Part shown: one piece after another, positions 42,352-50,276 of the stretch
Numbering within the stretch: position 1 is the stretch's first letter
How the letters are laid out: the number at the start of each line of letters is the position of its first letter
NCBI RefSeq assembly: GCF_900115695.1
Contig: NZ_FOXK01000013.1
Span: forward strand, 62,001 to 126,000
DNA length: 64,000 bases
Source: Ectopseudomonas toyotomiensis
GTDB lineage: Bacteria > Pseudomonadota > Gammaproteobacteria > Pseudomonadales > Pseudomonadaceae
Direction: 5' to 3'
The notes under the pieces: generated by a model
The model's database searches: none
Seen by the model: only the letters and a program-made list of their open reading frames with translations
What the model was told of the DNA's origin: nothing
Made by a program: the position numbers and the translations under genes

Positions 42352-43656
42352 ATGATAGCTCTATCAGATATAGAAGCAGATGCAGAGGCACGGTTTTTTT
42401 TGCAGGCTTTTGTTTGTCGGAATGACGTCAGTCTGGACGTGCCTTACAAGATCAAGCCTGTAGCGAAGCAACTCTGTCTGACGGAAAGGTTTGTCTGGGA
42501 TGCTTCGCAAGAGCTGGTCAGGGCTGGGCTTCTGAAGAAGTGCAAGCAGGACGGCAGGGTTGGGCGTCCTGATGTCAGCTACGTAGCCTCAGAAAACTTG
42601 CTTAGAGTGCTCGTCAAGGCAGACCCAGAATTCACTCATCGCGAGCTGATGCTTCGTCTTTTTCTTGAACCGGAGATTCACGCAGTTAGGGACGGTGAAA
42701 CGACGGCATCGACAGGGCATGAGGAAAAGCCACCCCGTACTGCGACACGCAAAGACGGTCGGCCTGCAGCTCCTGGTGCCAAGGGGCGGTTGGGGGCTGC
42801 TACCCGGGTTTTATTAGCGGCCCTTCTCAGTGAGGCTGACGAGTGCGGTGTAGTGGCCGGGCTTGGAGGGCCTAGGCTCAGGGCTATGACTGGTCTCGAC
42901 ACCTTATCGATCAAGCATCAATTGAAGCGTCTTTTGAGCTTGGGGTTCGTTAGGAGCTATATGCCGGGGTTGTCGCATGGGGTCTTCGTTGGCTCAAAGG
43001 TAACGAGCATCTACTACCTAAACCTGGATCACCCGCAGCTTCGTTTGAGACAGAGGGAACGGGGGGTAGTGGTATACGTAACGCATGGGCCGGGCAGATA
43101 CGACATACTCGGCGCGGCAATGCCGACGACAGAGGCGCTAAATGCGCTGAAGCCAAAGCAAGGACAAAAGCCTTATGTGCTGGATCTGCTCTATCACAAG
43201 CTGGCAAGCCATACGTCGTATCTGCTGACGGCTATTTGGTCAGATCCAGAATGCGACCTGGGTGATGCGAAAGCGGAAATTTCCAAAAGGATTGCTGAAG
43301 AGCTGGGCGGTCCGTTGACCGTTAATTCTGATCGGACTGCGTACGCTGGTTGGGGAGGCTTGAGGGAAAGTTTCCAGGCCGAGGCTTGCCGGTGGGCGGA
43401 AAGCATCCACAAGGGGTTGCGCCGTATGAAAGTCTGGCCAGGATACAAGCCCCACCTGGTTCGGCTCATTCCAGCTCCGGTGAGAAAGGATGGCCTCAGC
43501 ATTGTGTCGCTGGTTGTTCATCCCGCACCGAGAGATAACAACATATGCCTTTGGGTATGGGACGTACGCGGTGGGAGGGTTGACTCGTATGTCCGTGAGG
43601 ATGCGCTGGACTCGGCCCTTCGCTATGACGTAAGGCTTTTGACCAGGGCCCCCTAG
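42352..43656 (+). CDS. Unrecognised protein with two winged-helix-like regions
   Basis: 434-aa protein I cannot name. Residues about 25-70 (YKIKPVAKQLCLTERFVWDA, then SQELVRAGLLKKCKQDGRVG) and about 150-205 (LRAMTGLDTLSIKHQLKRLL, then SLGFVRSYMPG) each look like a winged helix-turn-helix with recognition helix and wing. The C-terminal half is globular, without membrane segments. Two winged-helix domains next to iterons recall Rep_3-type plasmid initiators, but no sequence signature of that family was identified. The start ATG 42352 has a poor ribosome-binding site. GC content is low for this chromosome. Confidence 0.6.
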   Translation: MIALSDIEADAEARFFLQAFVCRNDVSLDVPYKIKPVAKQLCLTERFVWDASQELVRAGLLKKCKQDGRVGRPDVSYVASENLLRVLVKADPEFTHRELMLRLFLEPEIHAVRDGETTASTGHEEKPPRTATRKDGRPAAPGAKGRLGAATRVLLAALLSEADECGVVAGLGGPRLRAMTGLDTLSIKHQLKRLLSLGFVRSYMPGLSHGVFVGSKVTSIYYLNLDHPQLRLRQRERGVVVYVTHGPGRYDILGAAMPTTEALNALKPKQGQKPYVLDLLYHKLASHTSYLLTAIWSDPECDLGDAKAEISKRIAEELGGPLTVNSDRTAYAGWGGLRESFQAEACRWAESIHKGLRRMKVWPGYKPHLVRLIPAPVRKDGLSIVSLVVHPAPRDNNICLWVWDVRGGRVDSYVREDALDSALRYDVRLLTRAP

Positions 43657-43725
43657 GCGAGCAACAGGCAGGTCATTTTATACGGCCCTCGCAGATCCTC
43701 TGGGACATACAGAGGAGCCCTGCTG

Positions 43726-43956
43726 ATGCGAATTTTCCGCTTACAAGACGTGATCACTGCTACTGGCCTGTCTAGGTCGACCCTGTACAAGTACATCTCG
43801 GAAGGCACCTTCCCGAAACCGGTATCGTTGGGCGACCGATGCGTCGGCTGGGTCGATAGCGAGGTGCACGACTGGATCCTGGCCAGGATTGAGGAGCGTG
43901 ACCAGGCTGAGGGTGCTGCTACGCGCCCGATTGGCCACCTGAGTATGGCCGGCTAG
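43726..43956 (+). CDS. AlpA-family excisionase-like regulator
   Basis: 76-aa DNA-binding protein of the AlpA/phage excisionase type: MRIFRLQDVITATGLSRSTL then YKYISEGTFPKPVSLG and GWVDSEVHDWILAR, the standard AlpA pattern. GGAG lies 8 bases before the ATG. AlpA proteins activate integrase or excision genes of P4-like islands; here no integrase gene is visible. Confidence 0.9.
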   Translation: MRIFRLQDVITATGLSRSTLYKYISEGTFPKPVSLGDRCVGWVDSEVHDWILARIEERDQAEGAATRPIGHLSMAG

Positions 43957-44433
43957 AACCGCTCCTGCGCCATGATCAGCTTCGGCTGGTCATGGCGCTT
44001 ATGCCGTCGTTCAGTCACTGGCTGTGCGGCCTCGCATGGCAAGTCGTGGCGGTGTCGCTCCCGCCGCCCCGACAGCCTCTTCGATATCTGGCTCAGGCCT
44101 CTTCAGCTTGATTTATTTCCGAAATCCGAACTCGGCAAAAATTGCCGCTATGGCGGGACGATTGAGGTGGCTTTGCCCGAGCAGCTCGGCGAAGGAAATT
44201 GCGGTGCGGGTATTATGCTTTTACTAGCTATTACCCCCCGAAGGGTTCACGCCTAACCGAGTAGCAACCTTCACTGACCTACACAGGGAGTCGGACACTG
44301 ATCCACCATCTGAGAGGCCAACACTACAGCGTGTCCAGAGAGACCAACCAACGGATCAGGCGAGCAAGGTAGCGGTTAAAAAGTACACAGTAGACAAAAG
44401 GTTATGAAACTCCACCAACGAGAGGTCATAACC
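43957..44433. other. Non-coding stretch in the island
   Basis: About 480 bases between the AlpA and Gp2-like genes. No frame with protein-like composition, tRNA or clear hairpin terminator was seen. The base composition is mixed, which would suit the remains of deleted genes. Confidence 0.4.
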
Positions 44434-45159
44434 ATGCTCAACGATACCGACACCATCCAACGCTACCCGCTTCGTCATCCAGCCAATACCAATCTGCATC
44501 TTCACTACGACGACACCTTTGAGGGCTTCCGCTTGTTGCGTGACAAGGGGCCTTTCATTCGTGAGCACCTGTCCGATCTCAAGCGCACCATAGACCTGGC
44601 ATTAGCTGAGTATCCGAGGGTCTTAGCCTTCAGAGTTGACCTCCACTTGCCTCAAGGCGTCCTGCTACCTGACTACGCCTATACGAACCAGGTCATCAGC
44701 CGATTCTTCGAATCGTTTACGAAGAAGATCCAGTACCACCAGGAACGAGTGGCTGATCGTGGCTATTCGCGTGGCTGCAAAGTACGGTACGTCTGGTCGA
44801 GAGAAATAGGTCAGGCAGGCCGGCAGCATTATCACCTGCTGATCCTGTTGAACCGCGATGCCTATTACACCCTGGGGCTGCTGCGCTCAGAGAGGGTCAA
44901 CATGATCAGCCGGATAGAAGAGTCATGGGCCAGTGCACTGCGGTTGTCGAAGCATGAGGTCGACGGGCTGGTACATATCCCCGACAATCCAACGTATCGG
45001 ATAGATCGGCATCCCCGTATGCGGAAGGTTGCATGGTCAGAACACAAGGTTCTTGTTGATGAGCTACCGGATCTGTTCCACCGGGCCAGCTACCTGTGTA
45101 AGAAAGCGACCAAGTCCTACGGGGATCGTCAGCGAGGATTCGGTACCAGTCGAGGGTAG
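44434..45159 (+). CDS. Inovirus Gp2/YagK/YfjJ-like protein
   Basis: 241-aa protein of the group annotated as inovirus-type Gp2 or YagK/YfjJ C-terminal domain, found in filamentous phages and P4-like islands and thought to act in replication. RYVWSREIGQAGRQHYHLLI contains the His-x-His (HYHL) usual in rolling-circle-like HUH folds, and the end ASYLCKKATKSYGDRQRGFG is family-typical. The start ATG 44434 is preferred to 44404 because GAGAGG lies 9 bases before it. No integrase or coat genes accompany it. Confidence 0.8.
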   Translation: MLNDTDTIQRYPLRHPANTNLHLHYDDTFEGFRLLRDKGPFIREHLSDLKRTIDLALAEYPRVLAFRVDLHLPQGVLLPDYAYTNQVISRFFESFTKKIQYHQERVADRGYSRGCKVRYVWSREIGQAGRQHYHLLILLNRDAYYTLGLLRSERVNMISRIEESWASALRLSKHEVDGLVHIPDNPTYRIDRHPRMRKVAWSEHKVLVDELPDLFHRASYLCKKATKSYGDRQRGFGTSRG

Positions 45160-45430
45160 TGGCTAGTTCGCCTTTGCGACCATTAACTCAGACCAGCGAG
45201 TGGTGTAGGCGGGGGATAGCAGTTTTCTTCGCATAGCCCACTCGACTGGCTTGGCGATGCGTCCTGGCTGCAGCGTTCCACGTCCTCAGCAGTTTTTGAT
45301 AGCTTCCATGGGGCACAGGATCATTTTCACATGCCAATGCTCGTTCCTTTATCATCCATGCACTTTGCATGGATGGTGGGCCTAAAGGCCCCCTGTGCCG
45401 CCTTGGCAGCAGTGATCGGAACAGCCCTAT

Positions 45431-45880
45431 ATGAACGCCGTAGAAATCGAACAAGCTATCACCGACCTGGCCAGCCAGCCGTTTGACCGGGTCGAGTTCC
45501 CTTATGCCTTCCTGCAGGCTTTCGGTAACAAGGAAACCACCCTCAAGCGCCTGCGTTCGGGTGCAACCAATAAGTCCGATCTGGGCGGCGTACTGCAGAC
45601 CAGCAATATCCATTTGGCTGTGTGTGAGCCAGGCAAGGTCACCGAAACCCTGGCGGCACTGAAGGCCAGCCCCGCGACGGCCCGTGCCAAGGCTAAATAT
45701 GTGCTCGCTACCGATGGCGAGACGCTGGAAGCTGAGGAGCTGGAAAGCGGCGAGACGGTCGCCTGCGACTACCCGCAGTTTCCTCTTGTGTCAGCTCACC
45801 GCTCGTTACCTATCTGGATGGCGAATGCAATCTGCGCTCAGTCGAGTTGCACCTGCACCCACCCTGTCAAGTTGGGCTAG
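45431..45880 (+). pseudogene. Truncated MmeI-like restriction-modification protein, N-terminus only
   Basis: The first ~115 residues (MNAVEIEQAITDLASQPFDR, ETTLKRLRSGATNKSDLGGV, KAKYVLATDGETLEAEELES) match the start of large MmeI-type/class I SAM-dependent methylase proteins of 900 or more residues as I remember them. After ACDYPQFP (near 45780) the similarity stops and an unrelated tail of about 30 residues runs to a stop. No methylase motifs remain. The gene has been cut at the junction between the island and the metal-resistance block, so it is inactive. Confidence 0.75.
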
Positions 45881-45915
45881 CGGTTAGCTGTAGCCTACTT
45901 ACCGCCAGACCGGCA

Positions 45916-47298
45916 TTATCTGGGATGGGGCAATTCGATGTGAAAGCCCGTGAGGCTAGCCGCTGAGGTGCACCAGATGCGGCCTTTGTGAGCCTCAATG
46001 ATGGATCGGGTGATTGCAAGCCCGAGCCCGGCGTTGCTCGGGCTGCCCTCCCGCCGAGCGGGGTCAACCCGGTAAAAACGGTCGAAGAGCTTCTCTAGAT
46101 GCTCTGAGCTGATTGTGTCCCCTGGGTTCTCGATACTGAAGGTAGTGGAGTCCTCTGTCTCGCGGATCAGAACCGAAATTGTCTGTCCCGCCGGCGTGTA
46201 GCGCAGCGCATTGGACAGCAAGTTGGATAGCGCGCGATCAAGCATCAGCCGATCTCCCAGCACTTGGCCTTTGCCTGTGAGCGATAGCTCAATGCCGCGC
46301 TCTTCGGCCAGAAGGTGGTAGTAGTCAAACAGCTTGAAGACTACGTCAGCCAGTTCGATCCTGGCCTGCTCGGGGATGATCAGGCCATTATCAGCCTTGG
46401 CCAAGAACAGCATGTCATCAATCATCCGAGACATGCGCTTCAAGTCCTCCAGGTTGGAGTACAGATTCTCCTCATAGGCATTGATATCGCGTTTTTTACT
46501 CAGCACGACCTCGGTGTGGGTCATCAGATTGCTGACTGGAGTTCGTAGCTCGTGGGCAATGTCGGCCGAAAAATTGGAGAGCCTAACGAAGGTATCCTCT
46601 AGCCGAGCCAACATCGCATTGAAGGAGAGAACCAGTTGCTTAAGTTCCCGCGGCACTGGTTCGAGAGGGATTCGCTCCTGTAACGAGCGAGCGGACATCC
46701 CGGAGGCCACATGAGTGACTTGCCGCAGAGGCCTAAGGCCGCTGCGAGCAACCACCCAGCCGAGTGCGGCACTGAACAGGGCGCTGATGACCAATCCAAT
46801 CCAAAACCATCGTTGCAGCGTGTCGAAAAAGTGTGTGTGATTGGTGACGTCAAGAATCAGCAACGCAGTGAGCGGCTCAGCCTGATCGGCTACCGAGATT
46901 TGCTCCGTCATGCCACGGTACATGTGTTGGCCGTTCTGCCACTCCCACATGCTCTGCTCATTTGCACGTCTGAAACGCTCAGGTACTTCGACTGCTCTGG
47001 GGTCGGAAAACAGTACAGAACCGTCACTGGCCAGGATAGTGGCGGCCAGATCCTGATGGGCTCCCAGCAAAGCTCGCAACTGCGGTAATTCTTCCGAAAG
47101 GCTCGCTTCACCGCGAGCATTGTTGAGGATATGTTTGGCGGATTCGAGTTTCTCCACCAGGGCCTGCCGATCCAGCATCTTGAAGTGGTGCTGGCTGAGC
47201 ATATTGAAACTCAGCCCTGCTACCGTCAGGACTGCAATTACCGCGGACATGAACATCAGGCTCATGCGTGCGGTCAGCGAAAGGTGCTTCATATTCAC
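45916..47298 (-). CDS. copS: Heavy-metal sensor histidine kinase, CopS/CusS type
   Basis: 460-aa inner-membrane kinase: TM1 at 13-33, a periplasmic sensor of about 130 residues, TM2 at 165-190, HAMP, the H-box FSADIAHELRTPVSNLMTHT, N-box SNLLSNALRYTPAG and G-box NAGLGLAITRSIIEAHKG. The layout and LRPLRQVTHVASGMSARSL are those of the heavy-metal sensor kinase family (CusS, CopS, IrlS). Its start overlaps the end of the regulator gene (ATGA). Given the copper genes beside it, copper is the likely signal. Confidence 0.88.
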   Translation of the reverse strand: MNMKHLSLTARMSLMFMSAVIAVLTVAGLSFNMLSQHHFKMLDRQALVEKLESAKHILNNARGEASLSEELPQLRALLGAHQDLAATILASDGSVLFSDPRAVEVPERFRRANEQSMWEWQNGQHMYRGMTEQISVADQAEPLTALLILDVTNHTHFFDTLQRWFWIGLVISALFSAALGWVVARSGLRPLRQVTHVASGMSARSLQERIPLEPVPRELKQLVLSFNAMLARLEDTFVRLSNFSADIAHELRTPVSNLMTHTEVVLSKKRDINAYEENLYSNLEDLKRMSRMIDDMLFLAKADNGLIIPEQARIELADVVFKLFDYYHLLAEERGIELSLTGKGQVLGDRLMLDRALSNLLSNALRYTPAGQTISVLIRETEDSTTFSIENPGDTISSEHLEKLFDRFYRVDPARREGSPSNAGLGLAITRSIIEAHKGRIWCTSAASLTGFHIELPHPR

Positions 47299-47972
47299 TC
47301 CGGAGCATCCATCATGTATCCCATGCCGCGGGCGGTATGAATCAGCTTGAGATCGAAATCGTCATCGATTTTTGCGCGTAGCCGGCGTACCGCAACCTCA
47401 ATGACATTGGTGTCGCTGTCGAAATTCATGTCCCAAACCTGAGAGGCAATCAGCGACTTCGGGAGCACCTCGCCGCGCCGGCGCAGTAGCAGTTCCAGCA
47501 GTGAAAACTCCTTCGCGGTCAGGTCAATTCTTTTCCCGCCACGGATCGCACGCCGCTTCATCAGATCGACTTCCAGATCGGCAATTTTCATGGTGGTCTG
47601 CGTCGGCGAACCATTACCTCTGCGCAACAGCGTTCTGACCCTGGCCAGAAGCTCTGAGAAAGCAAATGGCTTGATCAGGTAGTCGTCCGCACCCAGCTCC
47701 AACCCTTTTACGCGGTCTTCCACACCATCGCGTGCCGTCAAGAACAGTACGGGGACGTCTTTTCCTGCTGCGCGCAACATGCGCAGCACTTCCCAACCGT
47801 CCAGCCCAGGCATCATTACATCCAGAATTAGCAGGTCATAGGCTTCGCTAAGTGCATGCTGAAGGGCATCTGTACCGGTCATAACCCGGTCGACATTGAA
47901 CCCAGCCTCGGTGAGACCTTGCTGGAGGTACGTACCGGTTTTGGGTTCGTCTTCAGCTACCAGTAGTTTCAT
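47295..47972 (-). CDS. copR: Copper response regulator, CopR type
   Basis: 225-aa OmpR-family regulator: receiver with phospho-Asp in YDLLILDVMMPGLDGWEVL (about residue 51) and a winged-helix DNA-binding domain with RRGEVLPKSLIASQVWDMNFDS split by a turn, and DTNVIEVAVRRLRAKID. The start MKLLVAEDEPKTG (47972) has GGAG 9 bases upstream. The divergent promoter region (47973-48178) carries a copy of the shared metal box. Confidence 0.9.
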   Translation of the reverse strand: MKLLVAEDEPKTGTYLQQGLTEAGFNVDRVMTGTDALQHALSEAYDLLILDVMMPGLDGWEVLRMLRAAGKDVPVLFLTARDGVEDRVKGLELGADDYLIKPFAFSELLARVRTLLRRGNGSPTQTTMKIADLEVDLMKRRAIRGGKRIDLTAKEFSLLELLLRRRGEVLPKSLIASQVWDMNFDSDTNVIEVAVRRLRAKIDDDFDLKLIHTARGMGYMMDAPE

Positions 47973-48035
47973 GTGTGCAGACTCCAAAAGTCGGGTGGCC
48001 TGAGTTTGCAGGCAAACCGCGGCCCCAACCAGAAG

Positions 48036-48063
48036 CTTACGAAAATGTAATTCTGACTTCAGC
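48036..48063. promoter_or_regulatory. Metal-response (CopR-type) box, copy 1
   Basis: CTTACG, four bases, TGTAAT, then TCTGACTTCAGC. The same 28-base pattern recurs at 48618, 49318 and 59009. It lies between divergent copR and the 119-aa gene and can serve both. Confidence 0.65.
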
Positions 48064-48178
48064 TCACTGACAGGGTGGCTTGTCTAGGGTGCAAGCATGA
48101 GTACTAGGTTGTGCTCTCGGCCCTCGACAGACCAAAAGCAGAGGTGCCGGCCATAGTTTGCACTGATGGAGACTGCCC

Positions 48179-48538
48179 ATGAAATCGCTGAAACCTTTGC
48201 TTCTGGTTGGTTCGCTACTGCTGTCTTCCATGGCTTGGGCCGAAGGGGGCAGCGACCGTGTATTCGAGCGCATCCAGCAGATGCGCGACAAAGCAGAAGC
48301 CGTGCTGATCCAGGCGGAGAAGGCCCCGGTCGGCGAGCGGCATGTGCACATGAAGGAGCATATGAACATGCTCGAAGACATCATGAGCCAGCTGCACAAC
48401 GAACATCCCGCGCCAAACATGTCTGCCGAAGAGCATCTGGCCTGGATGGAAAAGCATGACAAGCTGGTAGACGACGTGCTGGCTCAAATGATCCGCGAGC
48501 ACAAGCTAATGATGGCCGACAAAGAGTGCCATCGATAA
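48179..48538 (+). CDS. Small periplasmic His/Met-rich protein of the copper locus
   Basis: 119-aa exported protein with signal peptide MKSLKPLLLVGSLLLSSMAWA. The mature part is helical and rich in His, Met and Glu (HVHMKEHMNMLEDIMSQLHNE then MSAEEHLAWMEKHDKL), suited to weak copper binding. I recall similar uncharacterised proteins beside copRS in pseudomonads, but no function is established. First gene after the divergent copR promoter and followed by its own terminator. Confidence 0.75.
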   Translation: MKSLKPLLLVGSLLLSSMAWAEGGSDRVFERIQQMRDKAEAVLIQAEKAPVGERHVHMKEHMNMLEDIMSQLHNEHPAPNMSAEEHLAWMEKHDKLVDDVLAQMIREHKLMMADKECHR

Positions 48539-48584
48539 GGATTTTCCCATCTTCCAGGCCTTCCGTGATTGCTCCTTTGGCCTA

Positions 48585-48612
48585 GCGGCGCCTTTATGGC
48601 GCCGTGCTTTTT
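48585..48612 (+). terminator. Terminator after the 119-aa gene
   Basis: CGGCGCC and GGCGCCG around TTTAT, followed by TGCTTTTT. Ends the short transcript before the next metal box. Confidence 0.8.
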
Positions 48613-48617
48613 CCCAG

Positions 48618-48645
48618 CTGACGCAATTGTAGTTTTGGGGTCAGC
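48618..48645. promoter_or_regulatory. Metal-response box, copy 2
   Basis: CTGACG, four bases, TGTAGT, then TTTGGGGTCAGC, 60 bases before the first cupredoxin gene; TGTAGTTTT and GTCAGC are identical to copy 3. Confidence 0.65.
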
Positions 48646-48704
48646 GGCCTGGCAGCAAGCGGGGAATAGCATGAGATTTCCAGCACCCATCTCGAGGTCT
48701 CACC

Positions 48705-49262
48705 ATGAAACACTTACCCCTTAAACTGCTGATCAGCACTCTGTTCATCAGCACCACCTTTCCGGCATTTGCCGAGGTCGGCGGCAGTAGCAATGGCATT
48801 GGGCAGCAGGCCCAGGCGACGCCAGCGACTCGTACCATCTTGGTAAAGATGGACGACATCAACTACAGCCAGAAAACGATCGATGTGAAGCCAGGTGAAA
48901 CCGTGCGCTTCGTTCTGAAGAACGAGGGCGCGTTGATGCACGAGTTCAACATCGGGCAGGCAGCGTCCCAGCTGGAGCACCAGCGCAAGATGGCGTCCTT
49001 GTTCAAGGACGGCACACTGACCCCGACCGGCATGGCCGAGCGCATTGTCTGGCATGAGCGTTATGGCACGGGAGACTCCAACCCTCCAGGCTATCCGGAA
49101 GTCATCAAAGCCAAGCATGACGACCCGAACGCGGTTCTCGTCGAGCCCGGCACAACCAAAGAGTTCGTGTGGACCTTCCCTAAGGCGGGCAGTTTGAGCT
49201 TCGCCTGTACATTGCCTGGGCATTACCAGGCGGGGATGGTCGGTGAGTTTGCTCTGCGTTAG
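48705..49262 (+). CDS. Periplasmic cupredoxin, CopI-like (first copy)
   Basis: 185-aa blue-copper-type protein with signal peptide MKHLPLKLLISTLFISTTFP ending AFA. Type 1 copper ligands are evident: His in ALMHEFNIG (about residue 84) and Cys, His and Met in FACTLPGHYQAGM near the end. The core GETVRFVLKNEGALMHEFN and VLVEPGTTKEFVWTFP define the plastocyanin/azurin-like fold. A 45-residue insertion between the first His and the Cys loop is unusual for small cupredoxins and shared with the next gene. CopI-like proteins give periplasmic copper tolerance. Confidence 0.85.
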   Translation: MKHLPLKLLISTLFISTTFPAFAEVGGSSNGIGQQAQATPATRTILVKMDDINYSQKTIDVKPGETVRFVLKNEGALMHEFNIGQAASQLEHQRKMASLFKDGTLTPTGMAERIVWHERYGTGDSNPPGYPEVIKAKHDDPNAVLVEPGTTKEFVWTFPKAGSLSFACTLPGHYQAGMVGEFALR

Positions 49263-49317
49263 TCCGGCATCGGTGCTACCCGTTGGCCGCGAGCTGGGGA
49301 GCACCGATCTGACGAAC

Positions 49318-49345
49318 CTTACTGCGATGTAGTTTTCACGTCAGC
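49318..49345. promoter_or_regulatory. Metal-response box, copy 3
   Basis: CTTACT, four bases, TGTAGT, then TTTCACGTCAGC, 65 bases before the second cupredoxin gene, the same distance as copy 2 from its gene. Confidence 0.65.
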
Positions 49346-49409
49346 GTACCGCCAGCTGCACCTCATTAGCATCGGGACTCATCCCTCCTCAACACCTCAG
49401 AGGCACACC

Positions 49410-49943
49410 ATGAAACTCAGACCCGCTTTCATACTCACCACCCTTGGCTTGCTGCTCAGTGCTGCCAATGCGCTGGCCAGCCCGGGCCACAAGAAAGACA
49501 GTATTGGGCAACCGGGAGACGGTCAGGCAGTAGATCGCACCATCGAAGTCCGGATGGGGGACATCTTCTTCGAACCCAAAGCAATGGAGATCAAAGCAGG
49601 CGAGACAGTTCGCTTCGTCCTGAAAAATGACGGTGCACTGCTACACGAATTCAATCTTGGCAAAGCGGCATCCCATGCCGCGCACCAGAAAGAGATGGCC
49701 GCGATGTTTCAGAACGGCACGCTGTCCCCTACAGGTGCACATGACATGAGCAATATGGGCCATGCCATGGGCGGCATGAAGATGGTCGGTATGGAACACG
49801 ATGACCCCAACAGTGTTCTTGTCGAACCTGGAGCACGCGAAGAGCTGATCTGGACCTTCTCCGCCGCCACCGAACTGGAGTTCGCCTGCAATATTCCAGG
49901 ACATTATCAGTCGGGAATGGTCGGTAAGGTGACCGTACGCTGA
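49410..49943 (+). CDS. Periplasmic cupredoxin, CopI-like (second copy)
   Basis: 177-aa paralogue of the preceding protein, with signal peptide ending ANALA. Ligands: His in LLHEFNLG, and Cys, His, Met in FACNIPGHYQSGM. The insertion here is rich in Met and His (GAHDMSNMGHAMGGMKMVGMEH), a likely extra copper-binding loop that the first copy lacks. Each copy has its own metal box, so they are separate units from a local duplication that has diverged. Confidence 0.86.
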   Translation: MKLRPAFILTTLGLLLSAANALASPGHKKDSIGQPGDGQAVDRTIEVRMGDIFFEPKAMEIKAGETVRFVLKNDGALLHEFNLGKAASHAAHQKEMAAMFQNGTLSPTGAHDMSNMGHAMGGMKMVGMEHDDPNSVLVEPGAREELIWTFSAATELEFACNIPGHYQSGMVGKVTVR

Positions 49944-50022
49944 CGTTTATTGATACTCGCCAACTCCGTCCAGTCTGAGACACCTATACTGATCCGGCCG
50001 CCATTGAAACGAGGCTATTGTC

Positions 50023-50271
50023 GTGGACCATACCCATCACACCAGTACCACTGAGCCGCCTTTTTGGAAGAGCAAGATTGGCATTGCGCTGATCATGCTG
50101 GCCGTAATCGGCATCTTCTATGTAGCGCGTGAGCATTACGGTCATCTTTCGCAGGCCCTGCCGTACCTCATCCTGCTGCTATGCCCGCTGATGCATCTGT
50201 TTGGCCACAATCACGGCGGGCACTCCCACTCCAGCAGCACCGCTGTTTCCAAGGACGAAGAAAGGACATAG
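50023..50271 (+). CDS. Small DUF2933-type membrane protein
   Basis: 82-aa protein with His-rich ends (MDHTHHTSTTEPPFW; FGHNHGGHSHSS) and one or two membrane helices between (IGIALIMLAVIGIFYV and ALPYLILLLCPLMHLF), the DUF2933 pattern found beside copper transport genes. The start is GTG 50023, with GAGG 9 bases upstream. It ends 5 bases before the ATPase start and is probably cotranscribed with it; a metal chaperone or ATPase accessory role is inferred. Confidence 0.8.
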   Translation: MDHTHHTSTTEPPFWKSKIGIALIMLAVIGIFYVAREHYGHLSQALPYLILLLCPLMHLFGHNHGGHSHSSSTAVSKDEERT

Positions 50272-50276
50272 ATCGC

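Noticed and set aside
43972..44256. 94-codon frame between the AlpA and Gp2-like genes
   Set aside because: No ribosome-binding site, no motif, and biased composition; treated as non-coding.
45786..45965. Open frame reading LVTYLDGECNLRSVELHLHP after the MmeI fragment
   Set aside because: No start codon, no recognised family, and it runs into the copS end on the other strand; not strong enough to call as a gene remnant.
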